64,000 nucleotides of DNA. It comes from Nemertoderma westbladi. Its lineage: Eukaryota > Xenacoelomorpha > Nemertodermatida > Nemertodermatidae. Shown here one piece after another: positions 19,095 through 30,832 of the stretch (positions within the stretch are counted from its first letter, which is position 1; each line of letters begins with the position of its first letter). The translations under genes were made by a program, and so were the position numbers. The notes below the pieces were generated by a model. It saw nothing but the letters and a program-made list of their open reading frames with translations. It had not been told where the DNA came from and made no database searches. The DNA lies in the NCBI GenBank assembly GCA_032718475.1, contig JAUCBJ010006656.1:1-64000 (forward strand), given 5' to 3'.

Positions 19095-19785
19095 CTTGGG
19101 TACTGCCCAATAGTACTATCCCGATCCACCCCAGCTCCTTCAAGGCCGTGTCGATTTCCGTTAGCGATAGACATAGATTGTCTTTCACCTCCATTAGTAG
19201 AAATAGGCCTAGTTGATACGTTGTTTCTTCGAACAGGTTTAGAACTCAGTGCCTCTGTTTGCCCTCATTCCCATTGGTCCCTCTGATTATTTACCACCTC
19301 GGTCCATTCTCTCGCATCTTCGGATTGTCTCCGCTGACCTTGAGCCAACTGCCTACTAGTACTACTGTTTCTCGAAGACGCACTGCACTGGTAGGCAGCA
19401 TACGTGGATGAGCTCCTGGTGGTATTCGCGAAGATTGCGGCAGGTCTTTGTTCGATTCCGATTGGATTGGATGCTTGGCCTTCCAATAGTGATAGGGTCC
19501 CTTGATTCTGCTTGGAGTATCAGCATATCCTTGCAAAATATGACTTCATTCTTGGCAGCAAGAGTTTATAATGTCGCGTCAGATAAACGTCCGAGCGCCT
19601 TAACATACAGGGCGTTCATGTTGGTAAGATTCTCTATCATTGTGCGTTCATCCTCACTTGACCTGCCTCGCTTTTCTTTGGTAACCTTTATCGTTGAAAC
19701 AATGTTCTGCAGGAAGGCCGCGAACGCACTCCCCTCTGATTATGTCGCCATTACTATAATTGAAGTTCACTATCATATATTCCTC
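19095..19785 (-). pseudogene. Probable ORF1 fragment of a non-LTR retrotransposon
   Basis: Successive minus-strand frames give a helical, charged segment (FAAFLQNIVSTIKVTKEKRG, then SSEDERTMIENLTNMNALYV) followed by a Ser/Gln-rich linker and DAREWTEVVNNQRDQWE, the kind of layout seen in LINE ORF1 proteins. At least two frameshifts or stops interrupt it. The assignment rests on composition and on its position: if the neighbouring inversion is undone, it lies directly before the endonuclease/RT fragment now at 23906-26300. It is the weakest of the retroelement calls. Confidence 0.4.
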
Positions 19786-20039
19786 AATTAAAATCAATAA
19801 AGTAATAAAATAAAGTCGTAAAATTGTAAAAGCAGTACAGCAGTACTGGAGTATTTATGCTGTTATTAAGTAGGCAGGTAGGCTATCCTAATGGCAAATA
19901 AACATGTGACTAAGTGTTACAGCTGTAACACTACTTAGTCCTTAAGGAAGAATGTGAAATGATATCAACGAAGTCGAATCGCATTTCAATGAGTGAAGGG
20001 AAAAAAAGCGCAGCTAGACTACATCCTTAACCCTATTAA

Positions 20040-20305
20040 GTAATTTGGCAAATTTCGTACCCATCACCAAAAAGTACAAGTTTGCAATGTCCAGTGCTGT
20101 TTTTATGGATTCCATCGGATTCAGGACCCTCATAAACCCGTATAACGCAAGAAACAAGATGATACTATCTTCTGATCAATTTACTCATTTTCCAAAATTT
20201 GGTGCTGGCACAACAATTTTCACCCAAGGCCGAAAAATACAAGTTTGAAAACTCTTATGCAATTTTTACTATTCCATTGAATTCAGAAACCCTCACAAAC
20301 CCGTA
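20040..20305 (-). repeat. About 160-bp tandem repeat (left flank of the Gypsy insertion)
   Basis: Two units of the repeat seen at 17041-17614, in opposite orientation. The intact unit at 20131 reads CCCGTATAACGCAAGAAACA. In the second unit the sequence stops at CCCGTATAACG and the LTR begins, which marks the insertion point and the duplication TAACG (20306-20310). Confidence 0.75.
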
Positions 20306-20310
20306 TAACG

Positions 20311-20381
20311 TGTAGTATGGTATGGGACCTACCGGTATGAATGATCAGTATTATATATATCATTGCCTTCTCAATACTATA
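20311..20381 (+). repeat. 5' LTR (71 bp) of Mag-like Gypsy element plus primer-binding site
   Basis: Begins TGTAGTATGG and ends CAATACTATA. One base later TGGCGCAGTGTG begins at 20383, a primer-binding site in the expected position. The separate Gypsy element at 27143 also has TGGCGCAGTGG after its LTR, which supports the call. About 440 bp of noncoding leader follow before gag. Confidence 0.75.
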
Positions 20382-20827
20382 CTGGCGCAGTGTGTAGTTC
20401 AGTAGTTACCGGTACTGCGGTATTTAGGCTGGTCTGGCATCTGGTGTTCAGTACCGGGTTGCAGTACCTACCGTGTGGATAATATTGGCAAACATATTTA
20501 TTTGCTCGAACTGTGAACTGGCTGGTCGGTATGATTATAATTTTGATTATCAGTTTATTGTTGGCCTAACTGCCTGACTTAACACTTTCGCGGTGTAACT
20601 CTGAACTCTTTGGCTTAATCGGAACTGGCTGGCAGGCTGGCAAACCTCCTGGACTGCTGGACGGATTGTTGCTGTATTTCTGTATTTGATAGGCCTACCG
20701 CTACTACTGCTGTACGGTGGATGAACGAACATACTGGTACTTACAAACAACAAACATACCAGTACTCACAAACTGACAGCGTATTGGTACAACACTATAT
20801 CTGGACATAACTTACCGGTACAGCCCT

Positions 20828-21373
20828 ATGGCGATGGCGAAGTACCCAGTACCCCCGGCATTGGATGTCAATGCTGAAGATATGGCTTTAGAATTTGGAG
20901 AATGGCGTCAAACATTTGATTTCTGGGCAGATGCAACCGACCTACGTAATACAGATAATGTAGAATCCCGAAAGGTTGGTGCACTGATGACATGTATTGG
21001 TAAAGCAGGTCAGAAAATTGCCATCCAAAATTTTACCTATACTGCAGATCGTCCATGCACTCTCACTAATCTGTTGGATGATTTTGCAACCTATTTTGAA
21101 CCCCTGCGCAATTTGTTGGTTATGCGCCACCTTTTTATGTCTCGTAAGCAGCGAGATGGGGAAACAGTTTCTGATTTTTTAACTTCACTGAAACAGTTAG
21201 CTAATTATTGTGAATTACAAAATGAAACACCTGACACTAAAGTTCGAGATATGTTTATTGTAGGGATTCAAAATGAAGAATTGCGTAAACAGTTGTTGCA
21301 GCTTCCTGCAGATGCAACTCTACCTCAGGTGCGCAATTTAGCAGGGGCATTTGAAGCAGCTCAGTGGTCATAA
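20828..21373 (+). CDS. Gypsy Gag capsid region
   Basis: 181 codons from ATG with no internal stop. The helical capsid-like domain has the pattern FGEWRQTFDFWADATDL ... RHLFMSRKQRDGETVSDFLT, typical of Gypsy Gag: the RE-GE-S-FL block lies in the second half. It begins 447 bp after the LTR and primer-binding site. The reading frame ends before the nucleocapsid, whose zinc-knuckle remains continue in another frame. The element as a whole is therefore decayed, although this ORF survives. Confidence 0.8.
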   Translation: MAMAKYPVPPALDVNAEDMALEFGEWRQTFDFWADATDLRNTDNVESRKVGALMTCIGKAGQKIAIQNFTYTADRPCTLTNLLDDFATYFEPLRNLLVMRHLFMSRKQRDGETVSDFLTSLKQLANYCELQNETPDTKVRDMFIVGIQNEELRKQLLQLPADATLPQVRNLAGAFEAAQWS

Positions 21374-22434
21374 GGAACTTAAATTCTCGGGAGAGGAGAA
21401 GGGTACCACATCTGATGTACTGGCAGTTAGACGCTGCCCTGTTCAATGGCGCGAATCTGGTACTGGTGCCAGTAATAGTAGCCTAGGTAGGCCTACTGGA
21501 AAACCTCTGACTACTTATATACCCAACCAGCGAAATCGTATGTCAGGGTGGGATGTTTTTCGGTTTTGCTGTCAGTCTCATCGAAAAGGTTCATGCCCTG
21601 CCTATGGTCTGTTTTGTCAGCAATGTGGGTTGCGTAATCACTTCAGGGGCTCCCCACTCTGCAGACAGGGTCAGGGAATAGGGAAATCCACGCCCAACTC
21701 ATTGCAAGCAGTACCACCTTCTGGTGTTTCCCGGCGGAATCTTCCATCTCATAATGTTAGATATGTTGAGGATGAATTTTGTGCAGTTGATGCTATAGTT
21801 CAGGACTCGTTTTCTCAGCTTGACATTGATGCTGACCATGAGGTTGAGGTATATGGCTCAGACCATGATGATGTGTCATCATATGACATTCAGACAATTA
21901 AGCATGTCATTTCGCAAATTGGTGTTGATACATCTAAGTGGATGGTTTCCTTGTATGTATTAGGTCCATCACAAGGTATGTATATTGTATATACCATTTT
22001 TAGTGGATACTGGTACTAAGCACAGTATAATTCCCAGTAAATTCATATCTCCTATGATTATTCAATCTGCACCTGCAGAACAACTGCGTGGCTATATGTC
22101 CCAATGTTCATTACCATTGTTAGGGACGGCAACTGTTACTCTAACCTATTCCGGAGTTACAATTAGCACCAACATATATGTTGTCCGTGATGCACCCCTT
22201 TCCCTTCTTGGCCAGGACGATATAGAAAAGTTAGGCCTCATCAGCTGTCATTTTAAGCCACACCACTCAAATGTTGTCCATTCAGTGAATTCTTCTTATT
22301 CAAACATGTATTCGTCTGGAGAGAATAGAGAATTGCCTCCAATGAAAATACCCTGTGTTGATATTAAGATTAAGCCAGATGCCCTTCCAGTCCAACAGCC
22401 TATTACGTCGCATCCCATTTGGTTTATTGCCTGA
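21374..22434 (+). pseudogene. Gypsy nucleocapsid and protease, frameshifted
   Basis: A degenerate zinc-knuckle region (CCQSHRKGSCPAYGLFCQQC...NHF) near 21565-21660 is followed by an acidic linker. The aspartic protease (FLVDTGTKHSIIPSKF near 22000) ends with LSLLGQDDIEKLGLI. The frame changes near 22000, and the first zinc knuckle has lost its regular CX2C spacing. The protease active-site triad DTG is retained. Confidence 0.75.
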
Positions 22435-23905
22435 GCTAAAGGAGGAAATCCTTCTTTCTTAGTGGGAATTGTTTAGAGGGAATTATTATACGTGTGGAAT
22501 CAAAAGAGGAAAGAGAAAATCCCAGTGAATGGGTAAGCCCAGTGGTATTAGCCCGAAAACCTAGTGGGAAACTTAGGCTATGTTTAGATCTTCGGGTATT
22601 AAATAAAGCAGTAGTCCATTCACGGATTCTTATCCCAACTCCAGAGGAGCTCTTTGCCAAGGTTGAAGGATGTTGCAATTTTTCGAAATTGGATGCATAC
22701 TCTGGATTCCATCAAGTGTGACTTTCTCCCTCAGCCTCACAGCTAACAACTTTTGTTCTTCCATTCGGTACCTTTAGATATGTTTGCCTCCCATTCGGTA
22801 TTACTAATGCACCCGAATTATATCATCAGTTAATGGCTGAAAGCTTGGAAGATATCAAGGGTGCTGATGTTCTGGAAGACAATGTTCTTATTTATGCAAA
22901 GACCTTAGATGAGCATGATGCAATATTAGCAATGGTAATGCAGCGCTGTAAGAATATGTCTATCTACTTAAATCCAGCGAAGTGTGAATATAGGAAGTCT
23001 GAGTTGAGGTACCTGGGCCATATCATTCCAGCTGAAGCTTGCTTTGCTTTTTTTGCTGCAAAGATTCAGGCAGTGACTTAAATGTCCTCACCAACCTCAG
23101 TGGCAGAGTGCCGTCGATTTCTAGGGATGGCAACATATTTGGCCAAATTTGTGCCAAGGTTTAGTGAGATTTCCACTCCCATCCGTAATCTGCTGAAGGG
23201 AAATATTGTCTTTTATTGGTCTTCTGATTGCGAAAAAGCCTTTAGTGACATCAAGAACCTGCTTACTAAATTTCCTACATTAAAGTTTTATAATCCCGAC
23301 CTTGACTCATATATCCAATGCGATGCTTCGCCTTCAGGCTTGGGTGTTGTTTTGCTACAATCTGACCCTAGTACTTGTACTATACGACCTGTTGCATTTG
23401 CCAGTCGGTCTCTGTCACCCACAGAGCAGCGATATTCCCAAATAGAACGGGAGACCTTAGCTATTTCATTTGGTGTCCATAGGTTCCGCCAGTATGTTCT
23501 TGGATTGAAGTTCACAGTCCTCTCTGACCATAAACCATTGAAAGCAATATTTGACAAACCCCTTGATAAATGTCCTGCTCGGATAATGAAGTTCTTGGTT
23601 AACCTACAACAGTATTCGTTTGTTCTCCAGTTCATTCCTGGTAAGACTAATATAATTGCGGACACCCTATCCAGAGCTCCCCTTCCTAATGCACAGGATG
23701 ACATAGGTTATGATTCGTACATCAATGTAATCCTCCCGTCTCACTTTGTGGATATAGAACAATTAGCTCAGGAGACATCCAAATGTTCTGAGGTGTCTAG
23801 TATTATCCGACGACTTCAGCTAGGTGATTGGACATTGTTAACAGAAGTGGAAGCGAGATATAAAGGTATCTTAAATGAACTGTCTGTGATAGATGCTCGG
23901 GATTC
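22435..23905 (+). pseudogene. Gypsy reverse transcriptase and RNase H, stops and mutated catalytic site
   Basis: RT begins with WVSPVVLARKPSGKLRLCLD near 22530 and continues with the fingers/palm motif FSKLDAYSGFHQV. A stop follows, then LPFGTFRYVCLPFGITNAPE. The catalytic box that should read YxDD is VLEDNVLIY, so the active site is lost. RNase H follows (QCDASPSGLGVVLLQS ... SDHKPLKAIF ... NIIADTLSRAPL). The sequence leaves Gypsy just after the RNase H-integrase linker, near 23905; the integrase is found inverted at 17854-19090. Confidence 0.85.
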
Positions 23906-26300
23906 AGCTGTATTGATCTGATGGAACAGGATGCAGTTAATAAAGTAAAAAGTCTATGTAAGGGGACCATATTTACAGCTGGAGACTTCAATTGCCGCAT
24001 TGACGACCCATGTAATCGTGGTGACCAGCTCAGTGGAGGTCTAATTGGCGCTGTACTACACTGTTTAAACAATCCCACTGAACCGACATATCATTGCTGG
24101 AATGAGCAAAGCACGATCGATTTGATCTTTGTTGAAGAACCTTTAATAGAAAACACAGTTATAGAAACCCTACCAACCTTTAACACTAAACACGTATGGG
24201 TTAAGGCGGAGGTGGCCCTTAATCAGATAAACCGAAGACAGCGGCGAGCTGTTAAGATAAAATACTTGGATGTCAATAAACTAGAAGAAATACTAAACAT
24301 TAGTGATTTTGAGGCTGAACTAAACAATGGTGCAATGGCAGCATGCAGTTGCATTACAACAGCACTATCGCAGGCATCTAAAGAGCAGAGCCCAAGACAA
24401 TCCAAACCGTGGTTTGATAGCAAGTGCCATGAGGAAAGAAGAAGGGTTGCAATCAAGTACAAAGAAATGATAGCTTCACCCACAGCTCAACTGCGAGAAG
24501 AACACAACGCAATAAAGCGCTCATATAGGTGGCTATTGTTGAATAAGAAGAAAGTGTTTGAACTGAGAAAGGAATACAAACTAGTTGAGGATTGCGAGTC
24601 AAACAAAGCAAAGTTTTGGGATATTATCAAACCACGACAGGTCAAACCCGCTTCTCAGCAAGTTTCCCAAGAAGACTGTACTGCCCACTTGAGGGGACTG
24701 CTGAAGGCGAAAGAAGCACCCAACATGCCCGATCTGCCGGAAAACCCGGTGATGGATGACCTGGACCGCTCATTCAGATGTTGAAATATCTGAGGCTATC
24801 TTAAAACAAAGAATAATAAGGCTACGGGGCCAGATGGAATTACAAATGAGGCATTAAAAATAGGGCTGCGACATCTACTTCCATTTCTTCTCGCACTGTT
24901 TAGCATATGCTTCTCTGCTGCTACTAGCCCCCTCCAATGGCTATTATCATATCTTATCCCACTTTATAAAGGTAAAGGGCCAGAAGTCATCACCAGATAA
25001 CTACCGTGGTGTCGCTCTTTTATCGTGTCTGTACAAGGCCTACTCTGGAATGTTGGCCACTACACTCTACCTTTGGGCAGAATTAAATAATAATCTTCGT
25101 GATGCGTAGTTTGGTTTCCGCAGAGGATGCTCGACTCTTCTAGCTGTGAAACTCTGGTACAACCGTCTTCAAACAGCAATTAACCCATCCGGGGGACACA
25201 TTTATTGTGTATTCGTTGACTTTAATAAAGCTTTCGACTCTGTAAACCGGGAAAAACTTGTCCGCAAGCTATCAGCGATTGGAATCAGCAGGAAATTTAT
25301 CACTGCAATTTGGGTATTTCTTGCAATTAATTTTGTTTGTATAAGTATTGCAGGTTACATTCTAGATGCAATAGAACAGACCATCGGGCTAGTGCAGGGA
25401 GACAAATTGTCTCCGCTACTGTTTAGTTTGTTCATCTCAGACCTTCCTGCGGTACTGACAGCGGTCTGCTGCTGGGTAATTATGTTTGCCGACGATCTTG
25501 TGATCATAGGAAACTCAATTGAGGATGTTCAAACGAGTCTCGATAGATTGGCTGAATACTGTAATTCGAACGATCTCGTTGTTAATTTAAAAAAGACAAA
25601 GGCTGTGAAATTTCGAAAAGGTGGTCCACTGTCAAGAAGTGATGTTTTAACTTACATGGGGAATCCAGTTGAGTTTCAGAACTCCTACTTATACCTCGGT
25701 GTACTGCTATCAATGAAAAATGGCCCATCAAAACACTACGACCATTTGTACAACAAAGGCCTCGTTTGCTGTGTTCGCCTAGCAACCACGATTTGCTTAA
25801 CAACCATCGGCATGAACTCAGCACAACACCTATGGAAATCTATTGTTATCCCATCGATTACATATGGTTGCAAAACATTTACTCCTGATAGTGAACAGCT
25901 AAATGAAAATGAATAAGAACATGTCAGAAAAATCCGAGGCCTATTCTGGAAAATGTGGTGCGGGATCAGTAAATACGCCTCTACAACCACAATCTTATCT
26001 GCAATCGATCAGGCAACTACATTGGAACCCCACCTTCAACCCCTGACGGGGTATCGACGACGGACAGCTGCGCAATTAATATCAAACAGGTACCACCATA
26101 AGATGTGTTCAAACGAGCGATGTTGGCGACAGACTGACACTTGCATCTGTAGACTGTGTCTCGCGCCTGTGACGAACAGCCTCCACTACGAACTATGCAA
26201 ATATATCCCGAAACTGACATCCAAGCTACGTTGTGCCATCTTTCTAGATAAATTACAATTACCTTCCACTGAGAATGATCTGTGACCGAATAACTTATTT
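23906..26300 (+). pseudogene. Non-LTR retrotransposon ORF2 (endonuclease end, RT, C-terminal zinc motif)
   Basis: Starts inside the apurinic-type endonuclease (GDFNCRIDDP near 23985; STIDLIFV near 24115), so its N-terminal part is missing. A linker runs to 24784. RT follows through frameshifts: VFVDFNKAFDSVNREK near 25212, GLVQGDKLSPLLFSLF near 25395, the intact catalytic box FADDLVIIG near 25487 and YLYLGVLL near 25690. A Cys/His C-terminal motif (CICRLCLAP...HYELC) ends near 26200. The sequence resembles the Jockey/I-type groups; the exact clade is not settled. The missing N-terminal part is explained if an inversion breakpoint lies here. Confidence 0.85.
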
Positions 26301-26396
26301 ATTTTATTATTACTTTTAAATGGCCTTTTATCCAATATGTATATCTATATTTTCCTTCGAAATTTTTGTTGGTGCTAATTTTAACTCGATTATGAA

Positions 26397-26852
26397 TCAA
26401 TTAAATACTGATACATTCAATTCGGTATTCAGGACTCCCTCCAGTCCAATTCGGTATTCAGGACTCCCTCCAGAAATAAGTTTGACTTTGTGTTTCGTAA
26501 TGTCCTTTATAAGTCCAGTCAGATCTTCATAAAACTTAACTGTTTGTTCTGGCTCTGAGGCATTGGTTGGACTGTAGCAACATATTACTGTTGTCTTGGG
26601 ATTCCTATCAAATGTTGCAATCATGACCCTGGAATTTATAGATTCGATGTTGTTTAGGGTCTGAAGTGCAAATGGGCTTAGCAGAATTCCTACTCCACCA
26701 ATTGATGCTTTGCTCAAATTTCTGCTTTCTGCTGAGTTTGTTACTAACGTCCATCCATTTCCAATGTCATTATACTTGATGCATCCATCATCTTCATGAC
26801 AAATACAACGTACTTGAATACAGATTATGTTGATGTAATATTCCATAGTCAA
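26397..26852 (-). pseudogene. LINE endonuclease N-terminal fragment (copy A)
   Basis: A 151-codon minus-strand frame with the order INIICIQ ... IGGVGILLSPFALQTLNNIE ... TTVICCYSPTNASEPEQ ... LISGG, characteristic of the N-terminal half of the apurinic endonuclease in a widespread invertebrate LINE group. The catalytic GDxN box is mutated to GGSPE. The rest of ORF2 is absent. The same fragment, more damaged, occurs at 37085-37352 plus 39436-39565. Confidence 0.8.
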
Positions 26853-27142
26853 ATAATGTTATCCAATTGTTGACACTTTTAACTTGTATAATTATTGTTA
26901 ACTACACTTTTACCATATGAATGGCAACCATCTTTTTGTAATTCTGATTTTGATTAATTGATAAGGCTGACCCTAAATAGGTCTATATTTCCTCTGTATT
27001 TCATTCGGATCCATGATTTTTATGTAACTATAATTATTCTCTGTTGTCAACTTTTGTTTGGGCATACTACTTTACTAATGAAATGACTGTCGATGAACAC
27101 CGTGGTACTTAATTTATTACATTTTATTATTATCGATTTTAC
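26853..27142 (+). repeat. Left half of paralogous segment A (partner 39566-39945)
   Basis: Bases 26853-27142 (for example TTACATTTTATTATTATCGATTTTA at the end) match 39566-39945. The match resumes at 32444 on the far side of the Gypsy element, so the Gypsy element interrupted this copy. Confidence 0.7.
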
Positions 27143-27382
27143 TGTGATAGACCAATATAATTAGGTCATACTTAAGCTGGTGGAGGGTAACTGTTTTGGT
27201 TACATATAATATTAATATATGACATACCGTGCTCCAGTATTCAGTGTACTGGTTTAAGGGTAATAGCGGTTACCGGTACTGATTAACATGTGAGGATTGA
27301 CAATTATATATAGACATGTATGGCGTTGTTATATTATATTCCTCTCTCTGAGTGTCCAGTGATCCACAGAAGGACGGAGACA
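27143..27382 (+). repeat. 5' LTR of Gypsy element (240 bp)
   Basis: Contains ATTATATATAGACATG, a possible TATA region, near 27305, and GGTTACCGGTACTG near 27265. The primer-binding site follows five bases after the end. Confidence 0.9.
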
Positions 27383-27564
27383 TAAAATGGCGCAGTGGTT
27401 ATAGACTCGTTCCTACAGCCACAACTGGATAACCGAAAACAAGCGGCGGGTTGAGGGATGAACGGACTGAAAAGTAACTGAGTTACGGGTAGGCCTACTG
27501 GACTTCTCACCGTCAGAGTGTTGTACCGGTACTGTAAAATTTACCTATCCCCTACCGCCCTAAT

Positions 27565-28521
27565 ATGTCACAGATGATCGGAGATGACGATTATCTCGAT
27601 TTATCATTGGAAGATGTCGACAAACTGGATCGACCACAACTTATCACCCACTGTAAAAATGGTGGTATTCCCTTCGAACCAAGAACATCATCTGTCACGC
27701 TACGGAAACGTCTCACGAAATTCCTTTCAACCGAAGACGAACCTAAACCTAAAGTGATGACAGCTCCGCCGACTGATCTCACTACTCTCATTGTACAAAT
27801 AGAACAACAGCGGAGGGATGACGAACTTCAACGGGAAGATCAATGCCGGGAGGATGAACAACGATGTGCAGACGAACGAGCCGAGATGGTTCAACTTTTA
27901 GCTCGATTAAATATACCTGGCTCAGCGCCGGTACCCGCCGGCAATGTGCCACACACAATGCACCTGCACGACCAACCTGGGGCAAGACTCCAACTCCGAC
28001 AACCGGATATACTCGATGTCGGTATGCGTTTTCGGCAGTTTAAACACTGGGAAACATCCTGAAACAATTACGTCCAGGTAATGAAACTATCGGATAAACC
28101 GAGGAGGGACCAGGTCGCTGCCCTATTCTCTTACTGTCACCCGGATTTACTTAACCGCATTCATTACACAATGGGTATCGCCCAGGATACGGATAAAACT
28201 ATGGATGAAATCCTCACGGACATTCGGGTTTATCTTCGAGAAGAACAAAATATCACCGTGTATCGATACGAGTTGTTGAGACAAAAACAACTCGACGGTC
28301 AAACCTTCGAGGAGTTTCATGTTCACCTCCAAGAGATGGCAGATGATGCCATGATTGAACAGATGACTCCAGATGTTGGATTACAACTCTCCTGGTTTGC
28401 GGAATTTGCGATGACGAAACTCACCGGGAAATTTTCAGGAAAAAACCGCCACTCGATTTACCTCAGACTATCGATTTATGCCACCACCGGGAGCTGGCAA
28501 CGAAGGAGGGAAACCGTCTAA
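27565..28521 (+). pseudogene. Gypsy Gag, one internal stop
   Basis: An ATG at 27565 opens a frame with an N-terminal SAP-like segment (LSLEDVDKLDRPQLITHC ... LRKRLTKFL), then a Gln/Arg/Glu-rich coiled-coil stretch around residues 75-115. The capsid follows (LSDKPRRDQVAALFSYCHPD ... QLDGQTFEEFHVHLQEMADD). A TGA at 28060-28062 interrupts the same frame, which continues directly at 28063, so one point mutation has split Gag. The frame is lost again near 28430. Confidence 0.8.
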
Positions 28522-28639
28522 AAAACAGCTCAGTCGGGGCTGTAAAACACAGCGATGGGGTTCATTCGGGACGTCCTCAATTTAAAAGTCGTTACAAAAA
28601 ATCAAAGGAGAATCGAATCGCAGACAGATCCCCATCTTC

Positions 28640-29165
28640 CTCGCGCTCGCACTTGCGCGCAGCTAAACTCGGACAATGCTCGCGATGCGGCGACCCCTGG
28701 CCACATAGTGGAGGGAAACTATGCCGCACTAAAGGAAAAGTATGTTCAAAATGTGGTAAAATGAATCACTTACTTAAGATGTGCCGCACACCTACAGATA
28801 CCAAGGTATCGGGTTCCATTCATATAGCACACATAGGGGAGGAGCGTAATAAACCCATAATTCCTATTAATTTTTACAAAATTGGGGGAGAATTTTTGGG
28901 TAATAAACTGTGTGTAGCAGATACTGGTGCTCAAATAATAGCTGCTGGTCCCGAGGTTCTCTATGACTGGCATATGGACCGATATAGACTAAAAAATTCA
29001 GATTCCCCACTCACTGCGGTCAATGGTAAACAAATGAAATTTAAGGGAGGGCCGCATGGAGATGGTGCTAAAGCTCAGAAACAAAGAAGTCCGGGAATGG
29101 GTATACTCTATACATTTGTCCTGAAATTGCCCATGGGTCGGTTTTTCTATCCCTATCTGCCTGTC
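28640..29165 (+). pseudogene. Gypsy nucleocapsid and protease
   Basis: Two zinc-knuckle-like groups (CSRCGDPWPHSGGKLC and CSKCGKMNHLLKMC) near 28677-28785 are followed by an aspartic protease with VADTGAQIIAAGPEV near 28913. The frame carries no catalytic change that I can see, but it is separated from Gag and RT by frame breaks. Confidence 0.8.
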
Positions 29166-29170
29166 TAGGG

Positions 29171-30832
29171 TTGGGAATCGTACATCCAGACTTTCCTCGC
29201 CCCATTTACCAAATGAACTCATTAGAGTGCAATGAGACACCTACCTACATTGACGCGTCACCCACTGACATTGATTCCACTGTTACCAACAGGTCACCCA
29301 CTGTCACTATTGAGACACTCACTGGTAACACAAATAGCACTGTAACAGAGAATGTAGAAGATATTAAGAGTAAACTTCTCCACGAGTTCAGTGACGTATT
29401 TGGGAATGGCCAAAGTTTAAAAACAATGGTGGGCCAGCCAATGAAAATAAAGTTGAAGGATAATGCAATTCCTTTCAAACTCTATACACACCGAGCTGTG
29501 CCTTTCCATTATCGGGCCAAAACAAAGGAGACCATAGACCAGATGGTCACCAATGGTGTCATAGAACGTGTTGGGGATAGGTCAACCGAGTGGTGTCATC
29601 CAATGGTTGTTTGTCCCAAACCCAATTCCCCTGGTGAAGTACCAATAACCGTAGATTTGACCAGACTGAATAACCAAGTAAAACGGACAGTACATAACTC
29701 ACTTTCTCCACGTGACATAGTCTCCGACAGAACACTTGGATCTTGTCTCTTCACCACCTTGGATGCAAAAACAGGTTACTGGCAAGTCGACCTTGAAGAG
29801 GACTCCCGTGACCTCACTACATTTATTACACCTTGGGGGTGTTTTAGATACTGTAGGGCACCCATGGGGTACTGGGGACGCCTACAATTATAGGGGGGAC
29901 TTGGCCTTACAGGGCTTACATCCACAAGATCGTGGACGACGTACTTCTTGAGAGTACAAACATCAGTGATCACATTGAGTTGGTACGCAATGTACTTCAG
30001 TGTTGTCGTGACAACTCAATCACCCTAAATCCAAAAAAATTTAATTTCGCACAAAAGCGAGTTAAATTTGCTGGTTTTATAATATCAGCAGACGGGACCG
30101 AGGCAGACCCTGAGAAGGTTAGAGCAATCCAGGCGAAACCCACGAAACTCCACGAAACTCCACAGACCATAACAGATCTGCGAAGTTTTATGGGATTAAC
30201 TAACCAACTTGGTTGTTTCTCCTCGGAAGTAAGCGTGGCTGCATCGCCATTGTGGGACCTTCTCCGAATGCGTAATGAATTGGTATGGACGGCAATGCAT
30301 GACGAGGCATTTCAAAAACGTCAAACTTGCATTAATAAAACCACCTGTCCTTGCACCATTCGATCCAGATCGTGAAACCCATCTGGAAACAGATGCCAGC
30401 CGTAAACACGGATTAGATTACGATTTACTCCAGCGCCACGGCAATATCTACAAACTAATTGCATGTGGCAGTCACTTCCTCACCGATCGCGAGTCAAGGT
30501 GGGCCACAATTGAGCTGGAGTGTGCAGCTATTAAATATGGCATTACCAAGTGTAGACTATACCTTGAAGGATTACCTGGATTTACAGTAGTTACGGACCA
30601 CTGGCCCTTACTCACCATGTTTAATTGCTACACGCTGGATCAAATCGATAATCATAAAATCCAAAGAATTAAAGCAGACTTGCAATCTGCCTACCAATTC
30701 CACCTAGAGTGGAAACCTGGTAGTAAACACCTAATAGCGGATGGATTCAGCCGCCATCCAGTAGATGATCCACAGGTCGACGAAAAAGATGAATCCATGT
30801 CACTAGGGATTCATCAAATGATATGGCAATAG
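29171..30832 (+). pseudogene. Gypsy reverse transcriptase and RNase H, frameshifted
   Basis: RT runs from FSDVFGNGQ near 29388 through WCHPMVVCPKP and FTTLDAKTGYWQVDLEE, shifts frame near 29870, and recovers with the catalytic box IVDDVL near 29927. The connection domain has DLRSFMGLTNQLG. RNase H begins ETDASRKHGLDYDLLQ near 30390 and ends KPGSKHLIADGFSRHP near 30740. At least two frameshifts are present although the catalytic Asp pair is intact. Confidence 0.85.

Noticed and set aside
17615-20381. Cut-and-paste transposon with a Gypsy-type integrase between inverted terminal repeats (Ginger-like)
   Set aside because: The inverted repeats are explained better as short LTRs: one has a primer-binding site after it, the other a polypurine tract before it, and the outer flanks share one interrupted repeat with duplication TAACG.
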